A stretch of 64,000 nt of DNA from Alicyclobacillus kakegawensis NBRC 103104 (GCF_001552655.1 NZ_BCRP01000003.1:180883-244882), one strand, 5' to 3'; shown: positions 56,230 to 63,788, counted from the stretch's first letter. The notes: generated from the letters alone by a model not told the origin. Numbers and translations are program-made.

Positions 56230-56814
56230 TCAATCGTTCAACTGAATCACGTCGTCGATGAGCCCGTACGCCTTTGCCTCATCCGCCGACATGAAGTGAT
56301 CCCGGTCCGTATCCTCCTCTACACGCTGAAGCGGCTGACCGGTGCGTTCGCTGAGGATCTGGTTCAGACGCTGTCTCGTACGGATGATATGTTCAGCGTG
56401 GATTTTGATGTCGGAAGCCTGCCCGCGGGCCCCACCCAGGGGTTGGTGAATCATCACTTCCGAGTTCGGCAAGGCAAACCGTTTTCCCTTCGTGCCGGCT
56501 GCGAGCAGCACCGCCCCCATGCTGGCCGCCATGCCGACGCAAATCGTGGAGACATCCGGTTTGATGTGTCGCATCGTGTCGTGGATGGCCAAGCCTGCGC
56601 TGACCGATCCGCCCGGGCTGTTGATATACATCTGAATATCCCGCTCCGGGTCGTCCGCGGCCAGAAACAGCAACTGGGCGACCACGGCGTTGGCCACCTC
56701 GTCGTCAATGGCGGTGCCCAAAAAGATGATGCGGTCCTTCAACAACCGCGAATAAATGTCGTAGCTGCGTTCTCCTCGGCTGGTCTGCTCAATGACAATC
56801 GGCACCAAGCTCAT
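56230..56814 (-). CDS. clpP: ATP-dependent Clp protease proteolytic subunit
   Basis: This 194-residue serine peptidase has the catalytic triad Ser98 (GMAASMG), His123 (MIHQPLGG) and Asp about 172 (DTDRD). It forms a tetradecamer with ClpX or ClpC. ATG 56814 follows GGAGGG. A promoter overlapped by a CtsR-like box lies upstream. Confidence 0.97.
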   Translation of the reverse strand: MSLVPIVIEQTSRGERSYDIYSRLLKDRIIFLGTAIDDEVANAVVAQLLFLAADDPERDIQMYINSPGGSVSAGLAIHDTMRHIKPDVSTICVGMAASMGAVLLAAGTKGKRFALPNSEVMIHQPLGGARGQASDIKIHAEHIIRTRQRLNQILSERTGQPLQRVEEDTDRDHFMSADEAKAYGLIDDVIQLND

Positions 56815-56860
56815 CGGGTAGTTCCCTCCTCACTCATTAGCACCTATCTTGGACACATCC

Positions 56861-56900
56861 AGTATGCCGTAGTCACCGCAATTAGTCAAGGTAAGTCAAA
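56861..56900 (-). promoter_or_regulatory. clpP promoter overlapped by a CtsR-like operator
   Basis: On the minus strand TTGACT (56884-56889) and CATACT (56861-56866) are 17 bases apart. Overlapping the -35 is, in plus-strand reading, AGTCAAG-GTA-AGTCAAA (56884-56900). This is two heptads spaced by three bases, close to the CtsR consensus RGTCAAANANRGTCAAA. Heat-shock derepression is therefore likely. Confidence 0.65.
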
Positions 56901-57003
56901 GTCAAATCCAGTTCGCATCGGATGGGCTCACTCTCCTAATACTAGGGTCGTGGCCGATGCGCGGGCCATGCTGTAAACGGATGGGTGAAAGGAGGGAAAG
57001 TCC

Positions 57004-57390
57004 GTGAAAAACAACATCAGCGCACCCGACCGTTACTTGCGGTTGATGGCCGGTCTGATGGCCTACGGCAGCGCCAGCGCCATGCGCAGAGGCAGCGTGG
57101 GAAAGAGCATCCTGATGGCGTTTGGCGCCATGAAAGTGGCGGAAGGCGTCACCGGGTGGTGCCCGGTCACAGAGCTGGTGGGACGCCTGACTCGCACAGA
57201 AAGCCGAGATGCCCAGTATTCGAATCCTGCGGCCGAGTCATCCGTGCGCCGGCAAAGCAACAAGGAAAAGGGCGAGCCAGAGGGCGGCCGCGACCTGAAG
57301 GCCCAAAGGCGGAGTGATAACAACCGGCAATCCCGTTCGGCCGATGCGGACTCCATCCCTGAACACACGCACACAGACGAAGATGTGTGA
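57004..57390 (+). CDS. DUF2892/YgaP-type membrane protein with hydrophilic tail
   Basis: This 128-residue protein has a YgaP-type transmembrane unit in the first 60 residues (NISAPDRYLRLMAGLMAYG, then GVTGWCPV, a typical family ending). The charged, low-complexity tail of about 65 residues is unlike most family members. GTG 57004 follows AAAGGAGGG. The role of the family is unknown. Confidence 0.78.
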   Translation: MKNNISAPDRYLRLMAGLMAYGSASAMRRGSVGKSILMAFGAMKVAEGVTGWCPVTELVGRLTRTESRDAQYSNPAAESSVRRQSNKEKGEPEGGRDLKAQRRSDNNRQSRSADADSIPEHTHTDEDV

Positions 57391-57407
57391 TCACCAAGAG
57401 CGTGCCG

Positions 57408-57437
57408 GCGGGGTTCGCCAACGGACGGGAACCCCGC
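57408..57437. terminator. Hairpin between convergent small genes
   Basis: GCGGGGTTC pairs perfectly with GAACCCCGC over a 12-base loop. It lies between the convergent stops at 57390 and 57443; neither strand has a T-run. Confidence 0.5.
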
Positions 57438-57442
57438 CCCGC

Positions 57443-57616
57443 TCAGGCAAACTGGCGAAAGCGCACCCCGTATTTCCCGTGTCGCGTCTGATACACCTGC
57501 ACCTCGTCAGCGTGCACAGGACCACGGATGCGCTCGTCCGCTTCAATCCACATCACCGCACAGTACGCTTCAAACTTAGAATCGTACAGGCCGGCAAAAT
57601 ACACCCATCGGCTCAT
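57443..57616 (-). CDS. 57-residue protein of unknown function
   Basis: This small, probably folded, soluble protein contains aromatic residues in SRWVYFAGLYDSKFEAYCAVM and ends GKYGVRFRQFA. ATG 57616 lies nine bases after GGGGAGG. It is 87 bases downstream of the isochorismatase-fold gene on the same strand and may share its transcript. No family recognised. Confidence 0.6.
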   Translation of the reverse strand: MSRWVYFAGLYDSKFEAYCAVMWIEADERIRGPVHADEVQVYQTRHGKYGVRFRQFA

Positions 57617-57703
57617 CGGCTTCGCCTCCCCCGGGTTCATAGTATGCGCCCCGGAGCGGCCGCCTCGCCACTCCAATCGTTACCTTCTCCTCGCGGGCGG
57701 CGG

Positions 57704-58174
57704 TTACAGGTACACGCGGTCCCCGCCCAGCGGAATCACATTTTCCCGTCCGATGGCGTGCCGCGCTATCATCATCGCCTCCCAATTTCGACCGTGGTAC
57801 GAAGCGCACAAGCGCTCCAAAACCTTTACGTGGAAGCCCGCATCCCAAAGCGAAAACATGGTCGCCAAAACCGACAGTTCACTGTCCACACCGCCGACAT
57901 GCACTTCTTGTACACCGTGCTCAAGAAGTATCCGCCGAACCTCGTGCGTGAACCCGGAATACGTGGACTTTTCAATCACCTGGGCCCGTGGGTGCGACAG
58001 CAGCAGGGTGTTCTCTCCTCCCAAGTCGTCGTACACCCAGCGCGTCAGCACCACGGCTGCGTAGTCCTCCGCGTGCTCATCGAGGAACTTCTGGCACAAG
58101 CGTGCAATGTAGTCGAGGGAACTGCGCAGGAACTCTTCCTGCACATCCAACAGGATTAACCCTTTTTTGACCAT
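57704..58174 (-). CDS. Isochorismatase-fold protein with serine at the catalytic cysteine position
   Basis: This 156-residue protein has the alpha/beta fold of cysteine hydrolases (isochorismatase, nicotinamidase). Asp10 in ILLDVQEEF and Lys69 in VIEKSTYSGF match the catalytic Asp and Lys. The motif that normally holds the nucleophile (G-x-x-x-[DE]-x-C-V) reads GGVDSELSVLATMF, with Ser101 in place of Cys. ATG 58174 follows GGGGGGGTGG. Either this is a non-catalytic or altered-chemistry member, or a binding protein. Substrate unknown. Confidence 0.8.
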   Translation of the reverse strand: MVKKGLILLDVQEEFLRSSLDYIARLCQKFLDEHAEDYAAVVLTRWVYDDLGGENTLLLSHPRAQVIEKSTYSGFTHEVRRILLEHGVQEVHVGGVDSELSVLATMFSLWDAGFHVKVLERLCASYHGRNWEAMMIARHAIGRENVIPLGGDRVYL

Positions 58175-58384
58175 GTCCACCCCCCCAAACGGCCTGGCCC
58201 CAATTGCGTCTCCATCTCCAGCCTGGCCCGAGCTCAATCGATCACGTATTATGGTACCATGAGGAATATTCAAAAGGAACCGAACAGGCGGCTCGTCTCT
58301 GCATTGGGTGGTATGTGCGCGAATGGGACCACAACGACAGCGGCGGCATCACCAGCTCGCAGTTTCCTCTTTCTCCCCCTTGAC

Positions 58385-58413
58385 TTCTATCTCGCGAGCA
58401 ATTTTGCTACAAT
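58385..58413 (+). promoter_or_regulatory. Candidate promoter in the 58175-58534 intergenic region
   Basis: TTCTAT (58385-58390) and TACAAT (58408-58413) are 17 bases apart on the plus strand. The 360-base gap holds no other recognisable gene. The roughly 120-base leader that follows contains GACGGT/ACCGTC arms that could form a stem before the GTG at 58535. Confidence 0.5.
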
Positions 58414-58534
58414 AAATATGCCTCGGAATGTCCCATAGCGCCCGCGCTGGGGACGGTCAGCCTGCATACGGTGGAACAGGACCGGCACGCACCGTCAGGA
58501 TGTTTGCCAAGCCAGTCGATGGGAGGGGAGCATC

Positions 58535-59005
58535 GTGATCGCCAAGGAAGATATTCTGCACTTGAAGACGAAGATACTCCCGGCCGGCGCAGAAATGATC
58601 CTGGACTTCTTGTCCTCGTATCTGCAGCAAGTGGAACTAACCAGCATAGTCCTGGAGAACGTGCCGCTGTTGATCATCGGCCGCCACGGGATGATTGCCC
58701 GCATTCCAAACGGCGGTGGCATCCAGAAGGCGAGCCAGCCGAAGGACATCATGGCGCTGCTCCAGTCCTATATGCCGAAAAACGAGAAACTCTACCTGTT
58801 CGTCAACCTGCCCGACTTGCCTTTGCCGGCAGAGGTGGCGGACGTCATCCGTGAAGTCGAGGCCCGCGCTGCGCGCAAGTATGAATTGAAACAGATTATC
58901 GACGAAGCGCTGGACCAGCGGGACAAGCAGCGGTTCTTCGAAGCCGTGCGCGAGTGGCAAGAGTTGATGGAGTCCGAAGATCCGCCGACCATGCGGCGGT
59001 TTTAG
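58535..59005 (+). CDS. Protein with probable C-terminal IDEAL-type motif
   Basis: This 156-residue soluble protein begins with GTG after GGGAGGGGAGC. The N-terminal ~105 residues are alpha/beta (TSIVLENVPLLIIGRHG, then LYLFVNLPDLPLP). The last ~40 residues contain LKQIIDEALDQRDKQRF, which resembles the IDEAL domain of small Firmicute proteins such as YpiB. Identification of the N-terminal part is not possible from sequence alone. Confidence 0.72.
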   Translation: MIAKEDILHLKTKILPAGAEMILDFLSSYLQQVELTSIVLENVPLLIIGRHGMIARIPNGGGIQKASQPKDIMALLQSYMPKNEKLYLFVNLPDLPLPAEVADVIREVEARAARKYELKQIIDEALDQRDKQRFFEAVREWQELMESEDPPTMRRF

Positions 59006-59029
59006 CCGGAGAAATGGGAGGTCCGCCCC

Positions 59030-59302
59030 TTGTTGGACAGCGGCATGGTTCTTTACGATGAAACAGAGGCCACGACCACGAGATATGTGGGTGTCGTGGG
59101 CCAATACGAGCGGTACGACTTGGCCATCACAAGCACCGGCCACTTTTACGGGAAGTCCCTGGTGACGTCAATTTCGTCGGGACGTACCGCCATTCTGGGA
59201 ACGGATGATCTGGTGAACATCCCGTACCTCATGCAGGTTTTCGCCTTGACGGATGAAAGAGCAGCCCAGGAACTTTCGGAACTGCTCCAAGAGAACATCT
59301 GA
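59030..59302 (+). CDS. DUF3055 family protein
   Basis: This 90-residue protein matches the DUF3055 family (TTRYVGVVGQYERYDLAI, then FYGKSLVTSISSGRTAIL and DDLVNIPYLMQVFAL). The start is TTG with GGGAGGT seven bases upstream. It is 24 bases after the previous gene and followed by a terminator, so the pair forms an operon. Function unknown. Confidence 0.82.
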   Translation: MLDSGMVLYDETEATTTRYVGVVGQYERYDLAITSTGHFYGKSLVTSISSGRTAILGTDDLVNIPYLMQVFALTDERAAQELSELLQENI

Positions 59303-59303
59303 G

Positions 59304-59336
59304 ACCGGTGTCGCCCGCGGGCGACGCTGGTTTTTT
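59304..59336 (+). terminator. Rho-independent terminator after the DUF3055 gene
   Basis: ACCGGTGTCGCCC pairs with GGGCGACGCTGGT (one G-T wobble) and is followed by TTTTTT on the plus strand. A second hairpin, CCCGTGA/TCACGGG at 59350-59368, may serve the convergent gene. Confidence 0.9.
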
Positions 59337-59388
59337 GCGCACGCCGACGCCCGTGACTGAATCACGGGTGCCGAACCAGGGAACCTCA

Positions 59389-59892
59389 TCAAGCTTTCCC
59401 CATCTTCAGCTGGTCGCCGTAGCGTTCCACAAACAAGGCAGCCGCTTGCTCTTGTTCACGCCCCACCAGACTGGTCAATTCCGGCTTGTTTCCCGTATTG
59501 TCGATGCGGAACAGGGATACCTCCAAGACAGCGGCACCTGGCGCATAATAGGCGCCATAGGCGGCTTCGCCAGCGTGGAAGTAGGCGCCGAGCGCCAACT
59601 GCTCCGTCTGCCCGTCGGGCTCTTCGACCGCGGCGAAGAAAATGGGTTCCACCTCGTCCAGCACGCGGTCGGTGAACAACCGTCCCGGAAACGATAAGTG
59701 CAACCCCTGCCGGCTTTGCTGGCCGATGACAAATAACAACCTCTCATCGTCGCGGCGAAACCGAACCAACGCGAGATGGGCGTCTTCGTACCAAAAGGCA
59801 TACACGTCGGCGTCTGTGAAGGTCAACCAAGCAGGAGTCTGTTCGCGGTGCGCATTGTGAGTACCCTGCTCCCATCCCGCCGGCAAGCTCAT
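59389..59892 (-). CDS. Protein of unknown function, 167 residues
   Basis: This soluble beta-rich protein contains WLTFTDADVYAFWYEDAH, then LALVRFRRDDERLLFVIGQQ and a repeat-like LGAYFHAGEAAYGAYYAPG. ATG 59892 overlaps the previous stop. It is translationally coupled to a 41-residue membrane peptide. I do not recognise a family. Confidence 0.7.
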   Translation of the reverse strand: MSLPAGWEQGTHNAHREQTPAWLTFTDADVYAFWYEDAHLALVRFRRDDERLLFVIGQQSRQGLHLSFPGRLFTDRVLDEVEPIFFAAVEEPDGQTEQLALGAYFHAGEAAYGAYYAPGAAVLEVSLFRIDNTGNKPELTSLVGREQEQAAALFVERYGDQLKMGKA

Positions 59893-60014
59893 CGCTCCGC
59901 ATCCTCACGCTCTTTTGCCAAGGCTCGGTCAAAGTTTTCCTTGGTCTCCGAGGCACAGATATACAACATGAAGAGGGTGGCAAGCGCCGCCACCGCCATA
60001 CCGAGCAGTCCCAT
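59889..60014 (-). CDS. 41-residue single-span membrane protein
   Basis: ATG 60014, following GGGAGCGGGGG, opens a peptide with one hydrophobic span (LLGMAVAALATLFMLYI) and a charged tail (KENFDRALAKEREDAER). Its stop overlaps the next ATG (ATGA). A promoter with 17-base spacing lies about 30 bases upstream, which rules out a longer upstream start at 60269. Function unknown. Confidence 0.68.
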   Translation of the reverse strand: MGLLGMAVAALATLFMLYICASETKENFDRALAKEREDAER

Positions 60015-60042
60015 AAGCAGCCCCCGCTCCCGTTTTATGTAT

Positions 60043-60071
60043 AGAATACTGATGATTCGGTCCAGGGTCAA
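60043..60071 (-). promoter_or_regulatory. Sigma-A promoter for the 41-residue gene
   Basis: TTGACC (60066-60071) and TATTCT (60043-60048) are 17 bases apart on the minus strand. Confidence 0.72.
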
Positions 60072-60231
60072 TCGCCGGATGAGACGGTCTTGGCTTTCTG
60101 GGTTGCCGTCGGACTCGCCGTGTTTTCTGTGGCCGAGCGGCGTGCACGCAAACAAGGCGTCCTCGGCCATTATTGATGGTTGGGGAACGTTATACCCGGC
60201 GAACTGGCCGTTCTGCAGCGAAATGTCCGTT

Positions 60232-60260
60232 TTGACCGACCGTTTGCCTGGCCTTATAAT
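60232..60260 (+). promoter_or_regulatory. Sigma-A promoter for the 71-residue gene and ylbF
   Basis: TTGACC (60232-60237) and TATAAT (60255-60260) are 17 bases apart on the plus strand, close to consensus. The interval 60072-60231 between the two back-to-back promoters shows no further gene. Confidence 0.82.
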
Positions 60261-60357
60261 GAATGTCAAGAGTGGAACTGGACACGGATTTATACAGGTG
60301 CGTCGCTTTTCCTTTCTGGCCGCACAGGTGCAAACCGTCGCGGAAGGAGTGGCCGCT

Positions 60358-60573
60358 GTGCTGAGGTGGGCGAAGGGCCAATGGGTGCGCTACAGCCTGT
60401 ACGCCTTGCTGTTCCTGTTTGTCATCCTGGGGGTTAGCCTGCATTCCTATCCGTTGCTCATGGCTTTGCTGGTTGTTGGCATCGCGATGGCCGTATTGGC
60501 AGACAAAATGGAGAATTCTCCTAGCGATCCGTACAAACGTTTCAATGACAAGCACCATCGCCTGAATCGCTGA
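60358..60573 (+). CDS. Small two-span membrane protein
   Basis: This 71-residue protein begins at a GTG with AAGGAG upstream and has two hydrophobic spans (YALLFLFVILGVSL and LLMALLVVGIAMAVLA). The tail is hydrophilic and ends NDKHHRLNR. It is followed 20 bases later by ylbF. No family recognised. Confidence 0.7.
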   Translation: MLRWAKGQWVRYSLYALLFLFVILGVSLHSYPLLMALLVVGIAMAVLADKMENSPSDPYKRFNDKHHRLNR

Positions 60574-60593
60574 CCGCCACGGGAGGCTCATGA

Positions 60594-60962
60594 ATGGACC
60601 GAAATGAACTGTGGATGCAAGCTGAAGAGCTGGCGGACATGATTCTGCAAACCCCGGAAATTCAGCGCTACCAACAGGCAGAATCCAGGTTGCAGGAACA
60701 TCCACAGGCTCAATCCTTGATGCGACGCTTGCGTTCGCTCCACGAACAAATCGAGGAATTTACCGTGCGCAAGGTTCCGGAAGCGTACTACCGCCACCTG
60801 ACGCAAGAATCCGAGGCGGTCCTTCAGGAATTGGAACAAATTCCTGTGGTACGTGAATTCCAACAGGCTCAATCCGCAGTCAACGACCTGCTGCAAGCGG
60901 TCAGCGAACGCCTGGGTCAAGCTGTGCAGGAGCGGATGACAGATACCCCTGACCGTCTCTGA
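60594..60962 (+). CDS. YlbF/YmcA family regulator
   Basis: This 122-residue helical protein of the Com_YlbF family shows the pattern LADMILQTPEIQRYQQAE and IPVVREFQQAQSAVNDLLQ. Relatives in B. subtilis form a complex (YlbF-YmcA-YaaT) that controls RNase Y activity, biofilm, competence and sporulation. The single gene here cannot be assigned to YlbF or YmcA. ATG 60594 follows GGGAGG. Confidence 0.85.
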   Translation: MDRNELWMQAEELADMILQTPEIQRYQQAESRLQEHPQAQSLMRRLRSLHEQIEEFTVRKVPEAYYRHLTQESEAVLQELEQIPVVREFQQAQSAVNDLLQAVSERLGQAVQERMTDTPDRL

Positions 60963-60994
60963 CGAGCGCTGGTCATCTTCGTGAGCGGGGAGGT

Positions 60995-61023
60995 TTGTGT
61001 TTCCAGGCGGAGCATGATAGTAT
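60995..61023 (+). promoter_or_regulatory. Candidate promoter of the DUF1292 gene
   Basis: TTGTGT (60995-61000) and TAGTAT (61018-61023) are 17 bases apart, 44 bases before the ATG. Confidence 0.5.
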
Positions 61024-61066
61024 GAGGGCATTCTCCTCAAACGGAACCAGAAAGAAGGATGGGCCG

Positions 61067-61381
61067 ATGACGGAACATAACCATGAGCACCATGACCATG
61101 ATCACGGACACGAGACCGAGGAACTCATTGTGCTTCAAGATGAAGATGGAAACGAGCACAATTTTATCTTGAGCGACTTCATCTCGGTCGAAGATAAGGA
61201 TTACGCGGTCCTGCTGCCGGCTGACGAAGACGATGATGAAGGCGTCATCATGAGACTTGACGGCGAAGATGGAGACGATGTCGTCCTGGCCATCATCGAG
61301 GACGAAGAAGAATGGCAAAAAGTTGTCGATGCCTACAACGAGTCCCTGCTGTCGGATGACGAGGACGACGACCTCGAATAA
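61067..61381 (+). CDS. DUF1292 family protein with histidine-rich N-terminus
   Basis: This 104-residue protein has the DUF1292 core (LQDEDGNEHNFILSDFISV, then YAVLLPADEDDDEG) and a very acidic tail. The N-terminus HNHEHHDHDHGHE carries eight histidines in about 15 residues, a likely metal-binding stretch. ATG 61067 follows AAGGATG. Family relatives include YrzB, of unknown function. The following 210 bases up to the riboswitch contain no recognisable gene. Confidence 0.85.
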   Translation: MTEHNHEHHDHDHGHETEELIVLQDEDGNEHNFILSDFISVEDKDYAVLLPADEDDDEGVIMRLDGEDGDDVVLAIIEDEEEWQKVVDAYNESLLSDDEDDDLE

Positions 61382-61591
61382 AGAAACCTTGTACTTCTGT
61401 GAAGTGGCGCGCTGGAGACATGTTCTGCAGCGTCGCCTTATTTTTTACGGACGCCACGCTGACGCGTGACTGGCCTCTCATCCACCATGCACCTGTGCCG
61501 GTTGACAGTTCGCTGTCTGGCCTCTATTGTTTATAGGTGGGACAGGCAGTGATGCTGTGATCCTGGCTAGACAGCCGCGGACAAATCCATC

Positions 61592-61764
61592 CTGTAAGGG
61601 AGTAGCTGCCGCGAAAGCTGCATTCGCGGACGAAGCGTGCCGTCAATACGGTGCGGTGGACAGAAGTGGACATTGCAAATCCAAGGCCCCGCACCCGGTA
61701 CCTTACATAGCGTCGGGACAGGCCAGACGGCTTGCCCTCCCGATCCTGTGAGCGAGACTTACAG
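61592..61764 (+). ncRNA. yybP-ykoY manganese riboswitch aptamer
   Basis: The family consensus elements are present in order: AAGGGAGTAGC (61596-61606), the internal GTCAATAC segment near 61643, and CCTGTGAGCGAGAC (61745-61758). The P1 helix closes perfectly: CTGTAAG (61592-61598) with CTTACAG (61758-61764). This aptamer class binds manganese and controls exporters. It precedes a TerC-family gene, the usual partner, and a terminator that competes with P1. Confidence 0.88.
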
Positions 61765-61850
61765 TCTGAGGAATATGGCGGTCGGTACGTGCGCATGGCG
61801 CAAAACGGACAGACTGACCTTCATCAGACTGTGGTCTCGCTCTTTTGTTT
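61752..61850 (+). terminator. Riboswitch-controlled terminator
   Basis: GCGAGAC (61752-61758) plus ACAGTCTGA (61761-61769) pair with TCAGACTGT (61824-61832) plus GTCTCGC (61834-61840), followed by TCTTTTGTTT (61841-61850). The 5' arm contains the 3' strand of aptamer helix P1, so aptamer formation and termination exclude each other; manganese binding should allow read-through. Confidence 0.8.
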
Positions 61851-61876
61851 CATCGTACACCCGGAGGAGGATACCC

Positions 61877-62605
61877 ATGAATTGGTACTTGCTTGTGTTG
61901 AACGTGGTTCTGGTCAACATCATCCTGTCCGGGGACAACGCACTCGCCATCTCACTGGCCGCCGACAGGCTGCCGCCAGCGATGCGCAAACGAGCCATTG
62001 TACTGGGCAGCGTCTTGGCCATCCTGCTGCTGATTGGGTTTACCGCCCTCGGTACGTTCATCATCCAAATCCCGGTCCTGAAAACCGCCGCGGGTGCACT
62101 GTTGATGTGGATTGCCCTGCGCTTGGCGATAGAGCAGCTTCGCAAGCCCGAGAACACGCGGGAAACGCGGATCGCAGCGCCTGATCGGCTTTGGAAAGCC
62201 ATCGGCACAATAGCGGTGGCCGACCTATGCATGGAGCTGGACAACGCGATGGCTATGCTGGGCGCCGCGGATGGACGATTCAGTGTGTTGCTGGCCGGCT
62301 TTCTCTGCACGATTCCGTTTCTAATTCTGGGCAGCCAGGTGATGACAAAGGTGTTGGACAAGCTGCCGTGGATGATCTTCCCGGCCGCCGGTTACATCGC
62401 ATGGATTGCCGGGAACATGACAGCGGACGACGCAATCTACGCGCATCTATCCTGGACCCCCATGCTTGAGCGGTGGATACCTCTGTTCTGCCTGTTGGTG
62501 TTCTCCTGCATCATCGCCGTCTCCGCGTGGCGATCCAGGCGGTCCAAAAGCAGGTTTGACGCGGCGCTGCGAGAATCGCCCTCCCTCGACAGGCTGGCCA
62601 AGTAA
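61877..62605 (+). CDS. TerC family membrane protein, probable manganese exporter
   Basis: This 242-residue polytopic protein has about seven hydrophobic segments and the TerC signatures IILSGDNALAISLA (near residue 15) and DLCMELDNAMAMLGA (near 118) with conserved acidic residues in membrane helices. ATG 61877 follows GGAGGAGG. It is closest to the YjbE/YkoY group; the manganese riboswitch upstream supports metal efflux, possibly also metal loading of exported enzymes. Confidence 0.9.
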   Translation: MNWYLLVLNVVLVNIILSGDNALAISLAADRLPPAMRKRAIVLGSVLAILLLIGFTALGTFIIQIPVLKTAAGALLMWIALRLAIEQLRKPENTRETRIAAPDRLWKAIGTIAVADLCMELDNAMAMLGAADGRFSVLLAGFLCTIPFLILGSQVMTKVLDKLPWMIFPAAGYIAWIAGNMTADDAIYAHLSWTPMLERWIPLFCLLVFSCIIAVSAWRSRRSKSRFDAALRESPSLDRLAK

Positions 62606-62608
62606 GCG

Positions 62609-62640
62609 ACAGGGGCTAAAGCCATGCTCCGTTATCCCCT
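62609..62640. terminator. Weak hairpin between convergent genes
   Basis: CAGGGG and CCCCTG arms enclose a 20-base loop just after the terC-family stop; no T-run follows, so this is a tentative call. Confidence 0.25.
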
Positions 62641-62738
62641 GCCCTACATCCTGCAAAAACTGGGCGTCCAGGACAGAACTTGGGCGCATTCGTCGCCTGG
62701 CGCAGCGGACACCACAATACTGACAAAACGAACGCGAA

Positions 62739-63788
62739 TCATGGATGATTCCCTTTCCCGTAGTGACGTGCGACCGCGTGAAACGCCTGCTTGCGTTCCC
62801 AGCGCGGAGAATGCTGCGAGGCCGCATCGTTTCCTGCAGGCCAGGTACGGACCAGGCTGTAGCTGGCGGTGTCCAAGTCGTAACGCGGATCGATACTCGA
62901 AGGATAACTGGGGCTGACAAATGTGTAGACGAACGCACCGTCGACTCCCTCGCTGTCGAACAGCTCCAGCAGCTCGGTCAGGTACCGTGCCTGCACGCTC
63001 TCGTCACGTGTAAGCGGCTTGCCGAGGCGCCAAGGTGTGGATTGCCGATTGACCACCATCCATCCCATGCCACCGAGGTCGTCTGCGCCGACATACGTGC
63101 AACATCCGAATTCGGTCACGACAACGGGCTGGCCGAATTGCGTGTAGTTGCGGATGAGGCCGGGAAACTCTTGCCTATTGTTCCCGTCGCGGTAAGCGTC
63201 GATGCCGACGATGTCGAAGTTCCGCCAATCGATATCCTCCCACAGCCCCGATGCGTAGGTCAATGGCCCCGCGAAGCGGCGACGCGCCTCCGTTGCGACG
63301 CGGGCCAAAAAGGTGTTCAAACGCTCTTCGGGCGATCCGTTTGCCAGCATGTCGGCGGTCCAACGCGAAGGATCCGACAAAAACGCCAGGCGGTCAAGCA
63401 GGCTGTCTCCAGGGATCAGGCCCGACATGAAGACGCTCAGTTCGCACCCGAGAACGAGCACCACCTGACTGCCCACCTTGCGCAGGTCCTCGCAGGCCGA
63501 GGCGGCCTCCAGCATGTTTTGGAATGTCTCTTGCTCGTTGGCATTATGAACCGATGGGGAAAACCACACCTCCAATCCATGTCGACATGCGGCACCTGCG
63601 GCCAGCTTCAGCCGCTCTATGTCCTGGCCGGTGATGCGCACGGCATTGCAATGCAATTCTTTCGCAATCACTTGCATCTCCTGTTCCACAAGGTCCAGGG
63701 GCAACGTCTCGCGTGTGAGTCCACCATTGATGACAGGGGTTCCAACGTCGTAGGTCACGCCTCGGATTCGCATGTTTTCTAACGGCAT
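62739..63788 (-). CDS. Glycoside-hydrolase-like TIM-barrel protein (family often labelled abortive infection protein)
   Basis: This 349-residue protein begins RIRGVTYDVGTP and contains the segment AKELHCNAVRITG, GCELSVFMSG (Glu116) and VVVTEFGCCTY (Glu226). Strand-end glutamates in this arrangement resemble the acid/base and nucleophile of clan A glycoside hydrolases. Similar proteins, common in Actinobacteria, are annotated as abortive infection protein without a demonstrated role. ATG 63788 is adjacent to GAAAGG, while ATG 63773 is 15 bases away, so the start is uncertain. It has no obvious phage-defence neighbours. There is no signal peptide. Confidence 0.7.
   Translation of the reverse strand: MPLENMRIRGVTYDVGTPVINGGLTRETLPLDLVEQEMQVIAKELHCNAVRITGQDIERLKLAAGAACRHGLEVWFSPSVHNANEQETFQNMLEAASACEDLRKVGSQVVLVLGCELSVFMSGLIPGDSLLDRLAFLSDPSRWTADMLANGSPEERLNTFLARVATEARRRFAGPLTYASGLWEDIDWRNFDIVGIDAYRDGNNRQEFPGLIRNYTQFGQPVVVTEFGCCTYVGADDLGGMGWMVVNRQSTPWRLGKPLTRDESVQARYLTELLELFDSEGVDGAFVYTFVSPSYPSSIDPRYDLDTASYSLVRTWPAGNDAASQHSPRWERKQAFHAVARHYGKGNHP

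Noticed and set aside
60015..60269. Longer version of the 41-residue membrane gene starting at 60269
   Set aside because: Well-spaced promoters for both directions lie inside the extra sequence, and there is no ribosome site at the upstream start.
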